Shown: positions 1 to 8,941 of the stretch, piece after piece | How positions within the stretch are numbered: the first letter of the stretch is position 1 | Layout: every line of letters begins with the position of its first letter | NCBI RefSeq assembly: GCF_000753795.1 | Contig: NZ_JPEO01000002.1 | Span: 248,001 to 312,000, forward strand | DNA: 64,000 bases | Source of the DNA: Shewanella mangrovi | GTDB taxonomy: Bacteria; Pseudomonadota; Gammaproteobacteria; Enterobacterales; Shewanellaceae | Direction of reading: 5' to 3' | The notes under the pieces: generated by a model | Seen by the model: only the letters and a program-made list of their open reading frames with translations | What the model was told of the DNA's origin: nothing | Database searches by the model: none | Position numbers and translations under genes: made by a program

Positions 1-195
1 GAGGGTCACCTGCCCCTCTGTGACATCGGTGTTGATATCAAAATTATTCAAATTGGTATTAAGCAGCAACACAGTTTCGGCTTTGCCATCAATCCATGCG
101 TCTTTGGCATCATCTTTCCAGTCCTGCGCAGACACAGTGAAGACAGGCACCATTAGCGCCAATGCAATCGCAGTTTTTGACATCTTGCTGTTCAT
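1..195 (-). CDS. Exported BON-domain (OsmY-like) protein, 3' end missing
   Basis: The first 65 codons are present and the gene runs off the left edge. The product starts with an Sec-type signal peptide (MNSKMSKTAIALALMVPVFT, probable cleavage after VSA) followed by DWKDDAKDAWIDGKAETVLL, which is the opening helix-strand of a BON domain as in OsmY. BON proteins are periplasmic and are thought to bind phospholipid or envelope surfaces; OsmY is induced by osmotic and stationary-phase stress. The start is supported by a strong AAGGAGG ribosome site just upstream (about 199-205). The number of BON repeats cannot be seen. Family assignment from the sequence pattern is fairly safe; the role is inferred. 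Confidence 0.75.
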   Translation of the reverse strand, partial: MNSKMSKTAIALALMVPVFTVSAQDWKDDAKDAWIDGKAETVLLLNTNLNNFDINTDVTEGQVTL

Positions 196-403
196 AATAA
201 CCTCCTTGGTCTTAGCTCAGCTTGCGCTGAATTGCGGAAATCCCTATCGAACCGATTTCCGACGAATGTCGCTAAGACTAAAGCGAGTTTGGTGCCAGAT
301 TCATTAATATATTGTTTTTAAACAATTATGTGATTTTATTGCGCGGCTAATTCACACCCAGCTTATGCCAAGCCCGCAATAATTGCGTGTGCGGCGGTAA
401 TTT

Positions 404-898
404 TTACCGAGTGCCAACACGTAAAATGTCAGCATTGATGCTTTCTAAACACACCTGCCAGGCCGCAATCATATCGGCGAGTAAACTTCTTAGTAGCGGC
501 GCTTCAAAATAACCTGTCGACAAGCGTAGCCAATTGATCAGCGCCCGCTCTTGCTGGCCGATGACGGTTGGGTCTGTTGCCGCGTCATGCGTAAACTGCA
601 ACTGCAAACCATAAAAGTGTTGCCGTAATTGCGACGGCAATTGGCTAACGACTTGTTTTATCGAAGGCCATTGGCTGACCTGTGCCATATCTAGACGCAG
701 TACGCCCACCAATTTAAACGACATACTGCGGTGCAAACGCAGCAACTTAGCCAACGAAGTGCGTTCGGTATAATTCTCTACCCGTTGCAATTGTTGCTGC
801 CGCAGCAGTAAGCCATCTAACAACAAGCGCAGACTTAAATACAGCAGACGGCGATCAGGCGAATTGAGTACAAGGTTAAAACGAACAGGGGCATCCAT
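404..898 (-). CDS. Hypothetical protein, 164 aa
   Basis: I do not recognise this protein. It is a soluble-looking, leucine- and glutamine-rich, mostly helical sequence with no signal peptide or clear membrane segment; the N-terminal 35 residues have a Leu/Arg-rich amphipathic pattern and the middle contains FYGLQLQF. It is transcribed divergently from the sigma-54 activator, with about 127 bases between the two starts, so the shared gap may carry both promoters. Codon use resembles the neighbours and the frame is uninterrupted, which argues for a real gene. A role in the same process as the activator is possible but unsupported. Confidence 0.6.
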   Translation of the reverse strand: MDAPVRFNLVLNSPDRRLLYLSLRLLLDGLLLRQQQLQRVENYTERTSLAKLLRLHRSMSFKLVGVLRLDMAQVSQWPSIKQVVSQLPSQLRQHFYGLQLQFTHDAATDPTVIGQQERALINWLRLSTGYFEAPLLRSLLADMIAAWQVCLESINADILRVGTR

Positions 899-1025
899 TA
901 AGGCGACTCCTTTGTCAGCGAGTTGTTAACATACTGATTCAAATGCCGTACCAATTTCGATTTGAATTGTCACATTCGGCAAACTCACTTAAAGTAGCTT
1001 TTACCTTTGCAAGGAAGCCGTAAGC

Positions 1026-2390
1026 ATGCCGACGCCTAAAATTTTTGTTTATATCCAGCAAGATAGATTACAAAAACAACTGTCATCCGTATTGGCACGA
1101 CGCGGCTGCCATTTTATTTATCCCGCCGCAGATGCACAGTGGCAGGACGAACTGCTTAATGCTGATGCCGACCTCGCACTCATTGAAGTTGCCGATGATA
1201 TGCGCGCGGGCTTAATCCAACTTCATGACACACGACTGCCAAGCCAACTGGAATGGATATTGATAAGCGACGGTCAACCTAATCCAGATCTCGACCAACT
1301 TATTCGCCGCAGCGCAGGCTTTCATCTGCGTCCGCCACTCGATTTGAAGTTGCTGCAAGAACTGATGGATGACTTTATCGCCGACTATGCGGCGCAGCAG
1401 TCCAGCGACGACAGTGCGCAAGTCACCGTAAGTGAACTCGACCAATTTGGTTTGTTGGTCGGTTCGTCAAAATCGATGCATAAGCTGTATCGTACCCTGC
1501 GCAAAGTGGCCAATAGCGAAACCCAAGTGTTGATCATGGGTGAAAGCGGTGCGGGTAAAGAGTTAGTCGCCCATACGCTACACCTGTCAAGTCAGCGCAA
1601 TACTGGGCCGTTTATCGCGGTTAACTGCGGTGCGCTGTCGCCTGAACTCGTCGATAGCGAGTTATTTGGTCATATCAAAGGCGCATTCACTGGGGCCGTG
1701 CGCGATCATCAGGGCTTTTTTGCGCAAGCTGAAGGCGGCACCCTGTTTTTGGATGAAGTCACGGAAATGCCGTTAGCCCATCAGGTGAAACTGCTGCGGG
1801 TATTGGAAAATCGTGAATATCGCCCGATTGGTAGCCAACAGCTGAAAAAAGCCAATGTGCGCGTGATTGCCGCCACTAACCGCGATCCCGCCGACGCTAT
1901 TGCACAAGAGATATTTCGGGAAGATCTGTATTTCCGCTTAGCGCAATTTCCATTGAACATTCCGCCACTACGGGAACGCGATGACGATATCACCGGGCTT
2001 GCCAAGCACTTTCTGGCCTATCGCAACGCGCAGGAACAAACTGAAGTGGGCATAGCCAATGACGCGCTCGAAAAAATCGCAGATTACCATTGGCCCGGCA
2101 ATGTGCGCGAACTGAAACACAGCATTGAGCGCGCTTATATTTTGGCTGACGAGGTGATTGAAGCGCAGCATCTGCAGTTGCAGCAAGATTTTCTCGGCGA
2201 CGGCTACAAACAAAATGCCAGTCTGGAGAACATTCCTACCGGTATCCCGCTGGAAGAACTCACCCGCGCCGCCATCGAAGCCACGCTGGAAGAAAATCAA
2301 GGCAACCGTAAAACCACTGCCGAACAGTTAGGTATTAGCGTGAAGACTCTCTATAACAAGCTGGAAAAGTATCAGCAGGAAGAAGAGTAA
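1026..2390 (+). CDS. Sigma-54-dependent transcriptional activator with degenerate receiver domain
   Basis: An NtrC-family enhancer-binding protein, 454 aa. Residues 1-120 look like a receiver fold but lack the signalling residues: the acidic pair after strand 1 is replaced by Ile-Gln-Gln (10-12), the phospho-acceptor position is Glu54, and the usual Lys-Pro is Arg102-Pro. The AAA+ domain (about 140-370) is intact, with Walker A GESGAGKE (172-179), the sigma-54-contacting GAFTGA loop (219-224) and Walker B GGTLFLDE (237-244). The C-terminal 45 residues form a Fis-type helix-turn-helix (TTAEQLGISVKTLYNKL). It should open sigma-54 RNA polymerase promoters. Glu54 could mimic phosphorylation, so the protein may be constitutively active or controlled otherwise. 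No histidine kinase gene is adjacent. Target genes cannot be told from the window. Confidence 0.88.
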   Translation: MPTPKIFVYIQQDRLQKQLSSVLARRGCHFIYPAADAQWQDELLNADADLALIEVADDMRAGLIQLHDTRLPSQLEWILISDGQPNPDLDQLIRRSAGFHLRPPLDLKLLQELMDDFIADYAAQQSSDDSAQVTVSELDQFGLLVGSSKSMHKLYRTLRKVANSETQVLIMGESGAGKELVAHTLHLSSQRNTGPFIAVNCGALSPELVDSELFGHIKGAFTGAVRDHQGFFAQAEGGTLFLDEVTEMPLAHQVKLLRVLENREYRPIGSQQLKKANVRVIAATNRDPADAIAQEIFREDLYFRLAQFPLNIPPLRERDDDITGLAKHFLAYRNAQEQTEVGIANDALEKIADYHWPGNVRELKHSIERAYILADEVIEAQHLQLQQDFLGDGYKQNASLENIPTGIPLEELTRAAIEATLEENQGNRKTTAEQLGISVKTLYNKLEKYQQEEE

Positions 2391-2407
2391 ACGTCACATC
2401 GTCCACT

Positions 2408-4051
2408 TCAGCCACGTTTCTGTTCAATGGCGGGGAGCAACACATTTAACGATGCTGGCCGTACTTTAATATCGAGCTTTCTGGCGCGGCCGGTTTCACC
2501 ATCAATCACGTAATCGAGCGGTTTCGACGCTTCAATCCGCAACCGCTTTACTTTGAGATGATGCGCATGAATATCTAAACCTGAGCCAGTAAGGCCGTTA
2601 ACCGCCAGCTCGGCAAGCGTAAACAATCTGTCGCCCCAATCATCATTTGGTGTCAACCAAGTCACGTCTAATAAACCATCACGCAGATCGGTATACCCCG
2701 CGCCCTGCGCCAAAATGGTGGTATTTGGCGCTCCATTAGCCACCGTAAGAGAGCCTGTATTCAATTGAATTGGCTTGTGATTATCCGCACGGACTTTTAA
2801 TTTAAGCTGCCTGTTTTGGCTGATGGAATTCCAAAAGCCTTGCAGATAAGCAAGTTCACCATGCTGGTTTTTCTGCTCCCGATCAGCCTCTTTGATCATC
2901 TGCGCCTCAAAGCCGACGCCGACCAACAACAACGTAGTGCGACCGTTACATTTAGCGGTATCGATGCGCTGCTGCTCGCCACTGATAATATTATCCAGCG
3001 CTGAATTAATCGGATCCAATTTAGCACTGATACCCCACAATACATGGCTCAGCGCATTGGTAGTGCCCAGCGGTAAAATTCCCAGCGGTAATTGGGTGCC
3101 GATCAATACCGATGCAACTTCCGTGACGGTACCATCACCACCACCAGCGACCAGTACATCTGCCCCCTGCTGCAATGCTTGCTGCGCCAATTTACGCGCT
3201 GACTGCTGCTCCGAGGTTTCCAAAATGCGTACGTCGTAATATTCGTTTAAACGCTGCTCGATCAACTCACGATTTTTTGGCCACTTTCCGGCGCCGCTCA
3301 CCGGATTGACAATAAGCCACAAGCGCAACTTGGCTTTAAACTCATCTGAGCGCCATAACGTTTTCAGCATCTTTAACTGCTGACGATTCAGGCGAATACT
3401 GCTGCGGTGCTTTTTAATCTCGGCCACCACCGTGCTGAGCGAGCGCGTTTGATCCTGACTCAATAACCAAGCGGCCACCATTAACACTGAGCGACCGCGC
3501 CCCAACGCACAATGCACTAAGGTTTTGTGCCCCAAGCGTTGCTGGCGCGATAACCATTGCATTGCTCGGCGCAGCGCAATACGGCTAGGTACGTCATGAT
3601 CAAGCACCGGTACATTCAGATAGTTAATGCCGGCTTCCGCCAGCGATTCCGCCGCAATGGCATCAAACTCGGCAGTCACATCTAAGATGGCAGTGATACC
3701 CAACGATGTTAATTGTTCGAGATCGTTAAACAGCAAGCGACTGCCGAGATAAAGATGAGGCGTGATTTGGCTCACCACAGGAACCGCATCCCGTTTACGG
3801 GCAAAATTGTTGTAAACAGTGACTGACACTAAAAATGGCATTAACACCCAGCGCATCCATTTACTGAGGCGGCCGTTATTGCTCTTACGAAAAATGGCGG
3901 GTCGATGTAACACATAAGCGCCAGCGACAAGGGCGAAGGACAAACTCAGCCACAACAGCAGTGGCCATAACCAAATCAACGCCGTAGGGAGTAACGTCGC
4001 TAGCGCTAATGCCGCTGCCGCAATGACAAAGTACCAAACACTTAACGGCAT
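2408..4051 (-). CDS. Dual-specificity phosphatase / diacylglycerol-kinase-type lipid kinase fusion
   Basis: A 547-aa membrane-anchored fusion. Residues 1-80 hold two or three hydrophobic segments. Residues about 90-235 are a cysteine phosphatase domain with the signature HCALGRGRS, giving Cys181 and Arg187 of the C-x5-R loop and an upstream general-acid Asp around 151-153. Residues about 243-540 are a DAGK catalytic domain with the nucleotide loop GGGDGT (303-308) and the PLGTTNALS motif, as in YegS-like lipid kinases. The enzyme probably phosphorylates a membrane diglyceride or related lipid, while the phosphatase part may remove phosphate from a protein or lipid. Its start lies inside the upstream 61-codon gene (10-base overlap), suggesting coupled translation. 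Domain calls are secure; substrates are inferred. Confidence 0.88.
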   Translation of the reverse strand: MPLSVWYFVIAAAALALATLLPTALIWLWPLLLWLSLSFALVAGAYVLHRPAIFRKSNNGRLSKWMRWVLMPFLVSVTVYNNFARKRDAVPVVSQITPHLYLGSRLLFNDLEQLTSLGITAILDVTAEFDAIAAESLAEAGINYLNVPVLDHDVPSRIALRRAMQWLSRQQRLGHKTLVHCALGRGRSVLMVAAWLLSQDQTRSLSTVVAEIKKHRSSIRLNRQQLKMLKTLWRSDEFKAKLRLWLIVNPVSGAGKWPKNRELIEQRLNEYYDVRILETSEQQSARKLAQQALQQGADVLVAGGGDGTVTEVASVLIGTQLPLGILPLGTTNALSHVLWGISAKLDPINSALDNIISGEQQRIDTAKCNGRTTLLLVGVGFEAQMIKEADREQKNQHGELAYLQGFWNSISQNRQLKLKVRADNHKPIQLNTGSLTVANGAPNTTILAQGAGYTDLRDGLLDVTWLTPNDDWGDRLFTLAELAVNGLTGSGLDIHAHHLKVKRLRIEASKPLDYVIDGETGRARKLDIKVRPASLNVLLPAIEQKRG

Positions 4052-4227
4052 ACTGCAGCATCCTTCAGCTGAGAATTCAGTAGTAGATTTAGCGCATAAG
4101 CCGTGATTAACAGCCCCATTATAGTTTCCAGCGAGATGCTATTGAGTAGCGTAAAGCTTGATACGTCAAAAGCGACGGGAGTGATCAACAGCACAACAGT
4201 GCCAACAAACAGGGTCCATCCGAGCAT
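4042..4227 (-). CDS. Small two-segment membrane protein
   Basis: A 61-aa protein with two hydrophobic stretches (about 1-25 and 32-52) and a short polar tail. I do not recognise a family. Its last codons overlap the start of the phosphatase/lipid-kinase gene by 10 bases, so the two are almost certainly translated together and this peptide may be a membrane partner of the kinase. The gene is preceded by GGAGGC near 4231-4236, a good ribosome site, which supports the start. Function is unknown; the reality of the gene rests on overlap, ribosome site and membrane pattern. Confidence 0.6.
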   Translation of the reverse strand: MLGWTLFVGTVVLLITPVAFDVSSFTLLNSISLETIMGLLITAYALNLLLNSQLKDAAVCR

Positions 4228-4348
4228 AGTGCCTCCGTAAGCAATTTATTCAATAGTTGCAGACGAATATGCCAGTTGTATGCCACGCAAGGTCAAAAAA
4301 ATGAAGAACTTATAAATCAATAAGTTAAAGAAAAACTCTTCAACTATG

Positions 4349-4405
4349 GGAAAAGCTTCGCCGTTGCTACCGCGTATTTTTTACCGACCGCAGGAAAGCT
4401 TTTCC
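4349..4405. repeat. Inverted repeat, 10-bp arms
   Basis: GGAAAAGCTT (4349-4358) and its exact reverse complement AAGCTTTTCC (4396-4405) are separated by 37 bases in the gap between the M23 peptidase stop and the small membrane protein start. It could fold at the end of the M23-upstream transcript or be a protein-binding site; it lacks the compact loop and clean U-run of a classical terminator. Confidence 0.35.
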
Positions 4406-4422
4406 TCATAAGCCAACAATGC

Positions 4423-5313
4423 TTAATTCGCCGCCTTGTTGCTGGCCTTGCCAACATCTTTGTTATTACTGAGTACTGACACCATGCTAGGTACTAGCGA
4501 TTGCGGATCGAGTCGCATCTGATACCAATTAATACGCCAGTCTAAATGTGGCCCAGTCACTCGGCCAGTCGCACCGACTTCTGCAACCTTTTGACCTTGT
4601 TTCACCTGAGTGCCTGGTTTTACATAGAGTTTGCTCAAATGTAGAAACGACGAACTCACGCCAAAACCATGATCGATAATCATAGTGCCACCCGAATAAA
4701 ACATGTCGGGTACCGCTAAGGTAATAATGCCATCAGCAGGTGCAACAACAACCGTGCCAGTGGGTCTGGCGATATCCACCCCAAAATGTGGTCTTCCCGG
4801 CACGCCGTTGTAAATGCGTTGGCTGCCATAAACACCAGAGATACGCCCAGTCACTGGCCAAATAAAATGACTGGTAAACGCGGTTAAATCACTGTTGGTA
4901 TCGCGTGCTTCTCTGACCATCTGCGCATCTTTTTTAGCGCGCGCCACCGCCACCGGATCTGGCTTCATTATCTTCTTGCTGATCCCTTCGATACGCGAAA
5001 TCCGATAGTCTTGCTTGGCAATCGTTAGCGGCATCTGCTCACTGGCACCATCAGCATATTCAATCTTCAGTTGATGCTCAGCGTCGGCATCACGATCAAA
5101 ACCAAACACAAATCGGCCATCGCTTGTCACCCGCAACGCCTTGCCGTCGAGCGATACTTTACTGCCCCCTTGGGTTTGGCCGCGCACTAACGCGCCCTGC
5201 GCTAATTTACCGTCAAGCTGTGTGCGCTCGGCAGCAACCGCGATGTTGAATAGCGCGGATGACAACAGCAGCGCCCAAATTGCTCGTAAACCAGTGTGAG
5301 AAAGAAACCTCAA
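4423..5313 (-). CDS. M23 family metallopeptidase (peptidoglycan endopeptidase or LytM-type)
   Basis: A 296-aa exported protein. Residues 1-28 are a signal peptide ending near AVAA. Residues about 30-100 form a beta-rich domain seen ahead of many LytM domains. Residues about 150-275 are the M23 fold with zinc ligands His and Asp in HFGVDIA and the HLDWR motif, plus the catalytic-side HLSK, so the active site appears intact. Such enzymes cut peptide cross-links of peptidoglycan in the periplasm. It lies 36 bases downstream of the tandem T-fold gene on the same strand and is probably co-transcribed, though no functional link between the two is obvious. No LysM or SPOR domain is visible. Confidence 0.88.
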   Translation of the reverse strand: MRFLSHTGLRAIWALLLSSALFNIAVAAERTQLDGKLAQGALVRGQTQGGSKVSLDGKALRVTSDGRFVFGFDRDADAEHQLKIEYADGASEQMPLTIAKQDYRISRIEGISKKIMKPDPVAVARAKKDAQMVREARDTNSDLTAFTSHFIWPVTGRISGVYGSQRIYNGVPGRPHFGVDIARPTGTVVVAPADGIITLAVPDMFYSGGTMIIDHGFGVSSSFLHLSKLYVKPGTQVKQGQKVAEVGATGRVTGPHLDWRINWYQMRLDPQSLVPSMVSVLSNNKDVGKASNKAAN

Positions 5314-5349
5314 GCGAACTCCTTGTAGAAAACGAAATGTAACAATACC

Positions 5350-6234
5350 TTAGCTGCGCTCAACATAGGCATTCGCAATTGACCCTTTGCCAATTCCCTC
5401 AAACGCCACCACGCGAAAATGTTTACCTGGTACTTTATCAGCTAGCGTCTTAGCCATGAAGTCAGCCAGTAGCTCAATGGTGGTATCGTGCGGAATCAGG
5501 TCACAACACGCCTTAGGCATGGCCAACTGAAAATCGCCTTGCGGCGCTTGATAGTGAAAACCGTAATGAGACGCTTCTGATACTTTGGTTTGTGGCGATA
5601 ACTGTAGACTCTCCAGCATGACTAAATCATCTTCGCTGCCAAGATAGATGTCGCGCCAACGCTCGGCCCAGTAGCGATCCCACTCAGGCGCCGCCACGCC
5701 ATCTTCAAATACATTGATGGGACTACGGTGACCGTGAGCAATACGCTGACAGTTACCATCATGTTTTTTCAGACCATGACTGTAGTGATAAAACGGACCG
5801 TCCAGCATCTCATTGCGTAGCGTCAGACTGATGCCGTCAACATTGTCAGGCAGCGCATCGCGCAACGCCTTAAACAGAAAGTCGTTGACGGTTTCAAAGT
5901 CGATAATTTCGGCAGGCACCAAAGCGAACGCTTCGGTTGGGCATGCGAGGTGAATAGCGCCACGCTGACTATCAAAATCCATCCATACCCGTTCACCCTG
6001 CTGTTGCCAACGTACCTTGCTGCACGCGGTCGGCACCAACAAACGATGGTCGGCCACATCATCTATCACCTGTTTTATCAGGCGTTTAACCTTACCGAAA
6101 TCCAACACCATGTTTTGCTGATCGAGCCCGCCTTCCAGCAGCACGTCGACAATCCAGCTTTCGCCCACCATGCCACGAATAGGGCAAAGATAGGAAAAGT
6201 CGATAACCGTAAGATCTTTAACGAAAAGTTGCAT
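5350..6234 (-). CDS. Tandem T-fold protein of the 6-carboxytetrahydropterin synthase (QueD/PTPS) family
   Basis: A 294-aa protein about twice the length of QueD (around 120 aa). The first half keeps the second-half motifs of the fold: MVLDFGKVK, a DHRLL segment and PTEAFA. The second half (from about 155) keeps the zinc/catalytic motif: His residues in YHYSHGLKKH, a Cys before AHGHRS, and a late glutamate in AFEGIGKGS. The two halves therefore look like a fused pair of domains with complementary partial sites. QueD makes 6-carboxytetrahydropterin for queuosine; close relatives act in folate or biopterin metabolism. Whether this protein has QueD activity is uncertain. It is the first gene of a pair with the M23 peptidase, and is divergent from dihydroorotase. 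Confidence 0.75.
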   Translation of the reverse strand: MQLFVKDLTVIDFSYLCPIRGMVGESWIVDVLLEGGLDQQNMVLDFGKVKRLIKQVIDDVADHRLLVPTACSKVRWQQQGERVWMDFDSQRGAIHLACPTEAFALVPAEIIDFETVNDFLFKALRDALPDNVDGISLTLRNEMLDGPFYHYSHGLKKHDGNCQRIAHGHRSPINVFEDGVAAPEWDRYWAERWRDIYLGSEDDLVMLESLQLSPQTKVSEASHYGFHYQAPQGDFQLAMPKACCDLIPHDTTIELLADFMAKTLADKVPGKHFRVVAFEGIGKGSIANAYVERS

Positions 6235-6427
6235 TCAAACTCCTGAGTAGAGAAACAGTCCACCCGTTTAACATTGGCCATTTGCAATACGTTAGCGTAT
6301 TGAAAACTGGCCGCTTCTATTGACACTCGTCACAAAAACAAATTTTTTCTGTGACAGCAATTCCATTTATATTCCGTTATTATACCTGTGTCACTGCGAA
6401 ACTTAACAACGCTAAACAGGTACCCTA

Positions 6428-7777
6428 ATGAAAACCCTTATCACAAATGCCAAATTGGTGAATGAAGGCACCATCAGCAGCCAAGATTTGCTGATTGAAA
6501 ATGGACGTATTGCCCAAATAGCAACCAGTATTACAGCACCAGCTGACGCGAAAGTTGTTGATGCTAATGGAAAATATCTGATCCCCGGCATGATTGATGA
6601 TCAGGTGCATTTTCGTGAGCCTGGTTTTCCTAACAAAGGCACTATCGCCAGTGAATCTCGTGCGGCCGTTGCTGGCGGTATCACTAGCTTTATGGAAATG
6701 CCTAACGTTAACCCGCAAACCACTAACCTGCAGGCACTAGAAGATAAGTATGTGCGGGCGCAACAAAGTTCGCTGGCAAACTTTGCCTTCTATCTCGGTG
6801 CAACCAACGACAACTTGGAAGAAATTAAGCGCTTAGATCCAAATCAAGCTTGTGGCGTGAAAATCTTTATGGGGGCATCAACTGGCAACATGCTGGTCGA
6901 TAATCCTGAAACGCTGAACGCCATCTTTGCTAACTCGCCAGTGGTGATTGCCACTCACTGTGAAGACACGCCGACTATCGCGATTAATGAAGCCAAAATG
7001 CGTGAACAATACGGCGAGCATGTGCCGATGTCACTGCACGGCGAAATTCGCTCACGCGAAGCCTGCCTCAAATCGTCCAAAATGGCGGCTGAGCTGGCGA
7101 TTAAACACAAATCTCGCCTGCACATTCTGCATTTGACCACCGCCGATGAACTCTATCTGTTCCAAGCAGGTAAGAAATTGGCCGACTTAAAAGGCGCCAA
7201 CATTACTGCTGAAGCGTGTGTGCACCATCTGTATTTTAACGACAGCGATTACGAAACTCTGGGCAGCCTTATTAAATGTAACCCAGCGGTCAAAACGCTA
7301 CAGGATCAGTTAGCGCTGCAACAAGCCGTGAACAATGATGTTATCGATATCATCGCGACTGACCATGCACCGCATACCTGGGATGAAAAGCAAGCCGACA
7401 GCTACTTTAAAGCGCCATCCGGTTTACCACTGGTACAACACGCATTGCTGAGTTTGTTGGATCTGCACACCAAGGGCGTATTCTCGCTGGAGAAAATCGT
7501 GCAGAAAACCAGTCATGCTGTGGCCGAACGCTTTGAGTTGAAAGACCGTGGCTACCTGCGCGAGGGCTATATTGCTGACTTAACCTTGCTTGATCTCGAC
7601 AATCCGTTCAAAGTGACCAAAGAGAATATCCGCTACCACTGTGGTTGGTCACCATTTAATGGCCACCAGTTCTCAGCATCAATTGCCGGCACCTTTGTCA
7701 ACGGTAAGCACGTGTTTGATGGCAGTAAGTTTATCGATAACAGCTTAGGTGAACGTTTGCAGTTCGCTCGTAAATAA
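6428..7777 (+). CDS. pyrC: Dihydroorotase, class I (amidohydrolase)
   Basis: Dihydroorotase closes carbamoyl-aspartate to dihydroorotate in cytosolic pyrimidine synthesis. The 449-aa length and the signature DDQVHFREPG (near residues 58-67) mark the amidohydrolase class I/bacterial-CAD type rather than the shorter (about 345 aa) class II PyrC typical of enteric bacteria. The lysine of GVKIFMGAS is in the place of a bridging or carbamylated residue, and ATHCED, LHILHL and IATDHAPH supply metal-binding His and Asp. Related hydantoinases and allantoinases share the fold, but the metal loops and length fit dihydroorotase best. The gene stands alone and is followed by a strong terminator; no purine or uracil salvage gene is beside it. 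A second, class II PyrC elsewhere in the genome is possible. Confidence 0.85.
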   Translation: MKTLITNAKLVNEGTISSQDLLIENGRIAQIATSITAPADAKVVDANGKYLIPGMIDDQVHFREPGFPNKGTIASESRAAVAGGITSFMEMPNVNPQTTNLQALEDKYVRAQQSSLANFAFYLGATNDNLEEIKRLDPNQACGVKIFMGASTGNMLVDNPETLNAIFANSPVVIATHCEDTPTIAINEAKMREQYGEHVPMSLHGEIRSREACLKSSKMAAELAIKHKSRLHILHLTTADELYLFQAGKKLADLKGANITAEACVHHLYFNDSDYETLGSLIKCNPAVKTLQDQLALQQAVNNDVIDIIATDHAPHTWDEKQADSYFKAPSGLPLVQHALLSLLDLHTKGVFSLEKIVQKTSHAVAERFELKDRGYLREGYIADLTLLDLDNPFKVTKENIRYHCGWSPFNGHQFSASIAGTFVNGKHVFDGSKFIDNSLGERLQFARK

Positions 7778-7793
7778 GCGATTCCCCAAACAC

Positions 7794-7821
7794 AAAAAAG
7801 CGCCTTTCGAGGCGCTTTTTT
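7794..7821. terminator. Rho-independent terminator, bidirectional
   Basis: GCGCCT-ttcg-AGGCGC flanked by six A and six T, between the convergent dihydroorotase and yejK genes. It can serve both strands. Confidence 0.92.
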
Positions 7822-7838
7822 ATTCTCAACCGTTTTTA

Positions 7839-8867
7839 TTAGTCACCTTTTAAACGGCGATCTAACTGATCTTTCAAATTGGCAGGCACGCCTTTAATTA
7901 AAATGGTGTCGGAGACAGGATCGTAAATCACCCGCTCGCCCAGATGGGTACCATCAAAGCTCAATGATACGCCGCCACCAGTACCAGAAAATTTCTTCAG
8001 TTGGCGCAAGGTTGATTTATCGGCGGGAAATTCCTCTTCCAACGCATATTCGCCGCCTGCGGCAAAATCATAGAAAGAATCCATACCAGACTCAGCCAGT
8101 TCATCGGCCAGATCTTTTAGCAATACGTCATTGCCGCTATCGACTTGCTCGGTGCAGTAATCAAACACACGTTCACGGCAGTTTTGGCGTTCTTCCTTGG
8201 TCATATCGCTTTCAGCAACAAAGTCTTCCACCGCCTGCATCAGTTGCTTGCTTTGCGCCTTAGGATTTACCCCCTCAACGCAGCCCATAAAGTCGAGGAA
8301 AAAGTCCGCGACTTTACGACCAGCACGACCACGCACAAAGGAGATATATTTGCGCGACTCTTCATCCGCTTGCCATTCGGTTAAATCAATTCGGGCAGCC
8401 AGTTGCAGATTGGTCAAATCAAGGTGAGTGTTTTGGCTAAGCTCCATATCGTCCAATACGGTCATTGATGGCTTAGCGTTCAGCAGCGCTACAAACAGAT
8501 AGTCGCTGGCAAGATAGGTGTAACACGCCAGCAGCAAAAAACCGCCTTGGCTAAAGTCATATTTGGACAACTCTTGTTGCAGCAATTTACCGGCAATGGC
8601 CGAAAAATCGACGAAACCTTGCTTACCTAAGGTGTAGTTGCGCAGCGCCTGCATAAATTCAGGGTTGGCTTCGCCGTCATCGCCATGAACGCCAAAATAA
8701 CCAAAACCCTTGCCCGCTTTGGCCGAGTATATCTGATGCAGATCAGCCACTATCGCTTCTACCGCTGAGCCGTTTAATAGCGGCTGCGGCCGCAAACGAC
8801 ACGATAGCTGGCCATCCTTGTCCTGAGTAATTGAGTGAATAATCGCTTGTTCGACGTGAATGCTCAT
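7839..8867 (-). CDS. yejK: Nucleoid-associated protein YejK/NdpA
   Basis: A 342-aa cytosolic protein of the NdpA family (E. coli YejK is 335 aa). These proteins are found with the nucleoid and interact with topoisomerase IV. Recognisable family features are the N-terminal segment about a [14 protein letters not shown] loop, the central [19 protein letters not shown] block and the C-terminal stretch [15 protein letters not shown]. No membrane segment. It is divergent from yejL with 74 bases between starts, the same order as in E. coli (yejK opposite yejL-yejM). Start chosen as the first ATG, matching the family N-terminus ([13 protein letters not shown]). Confidence 0.95.
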   Translation of the reverse strand: MSIHVEQAIIHSITQDKDGQLSCRLRPQPLLNGSAVEAIVADLHQIYSAKAGKGFGYFGVHGDDGEANPEFMQALRNYTLGKQGFVDFSAIAGKLLQQELSKYDFSQGGFLLLACYTYLASDYLFVALLNAKPSMTVLDDMELSQNTHLDLTNLQLAARIDLTEWQADEESRKYISFVRGRAGRKVADFFLDFMGCVEGVNPKAQSKQLMQAVEDFVAESDMTKEERQNCRERVFDYCTEQVDSGNDVLLKDLADELAESGMDSFYDFAAGGEYALEEEFPADKSTLRQLKKFSGTGGGVSLSFDGTHLGERVIYDPVSDTILIKGVPANLKDQLDRRLKGD

Positions 8868-8941
8868 GGGCGTTAGTGCTAGTCCGTTGTAAATCCGGTA
8901 TTATATGCCGCTAAGTCGTTTATGAGTGAAAATTTTTCGAT

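Noticed and set aside
6241..6427. Pyrimidine attenuator before dihydroorotase
   Set aside because: No leader peptide, terminator or PyrR-type element is visible in the gap.
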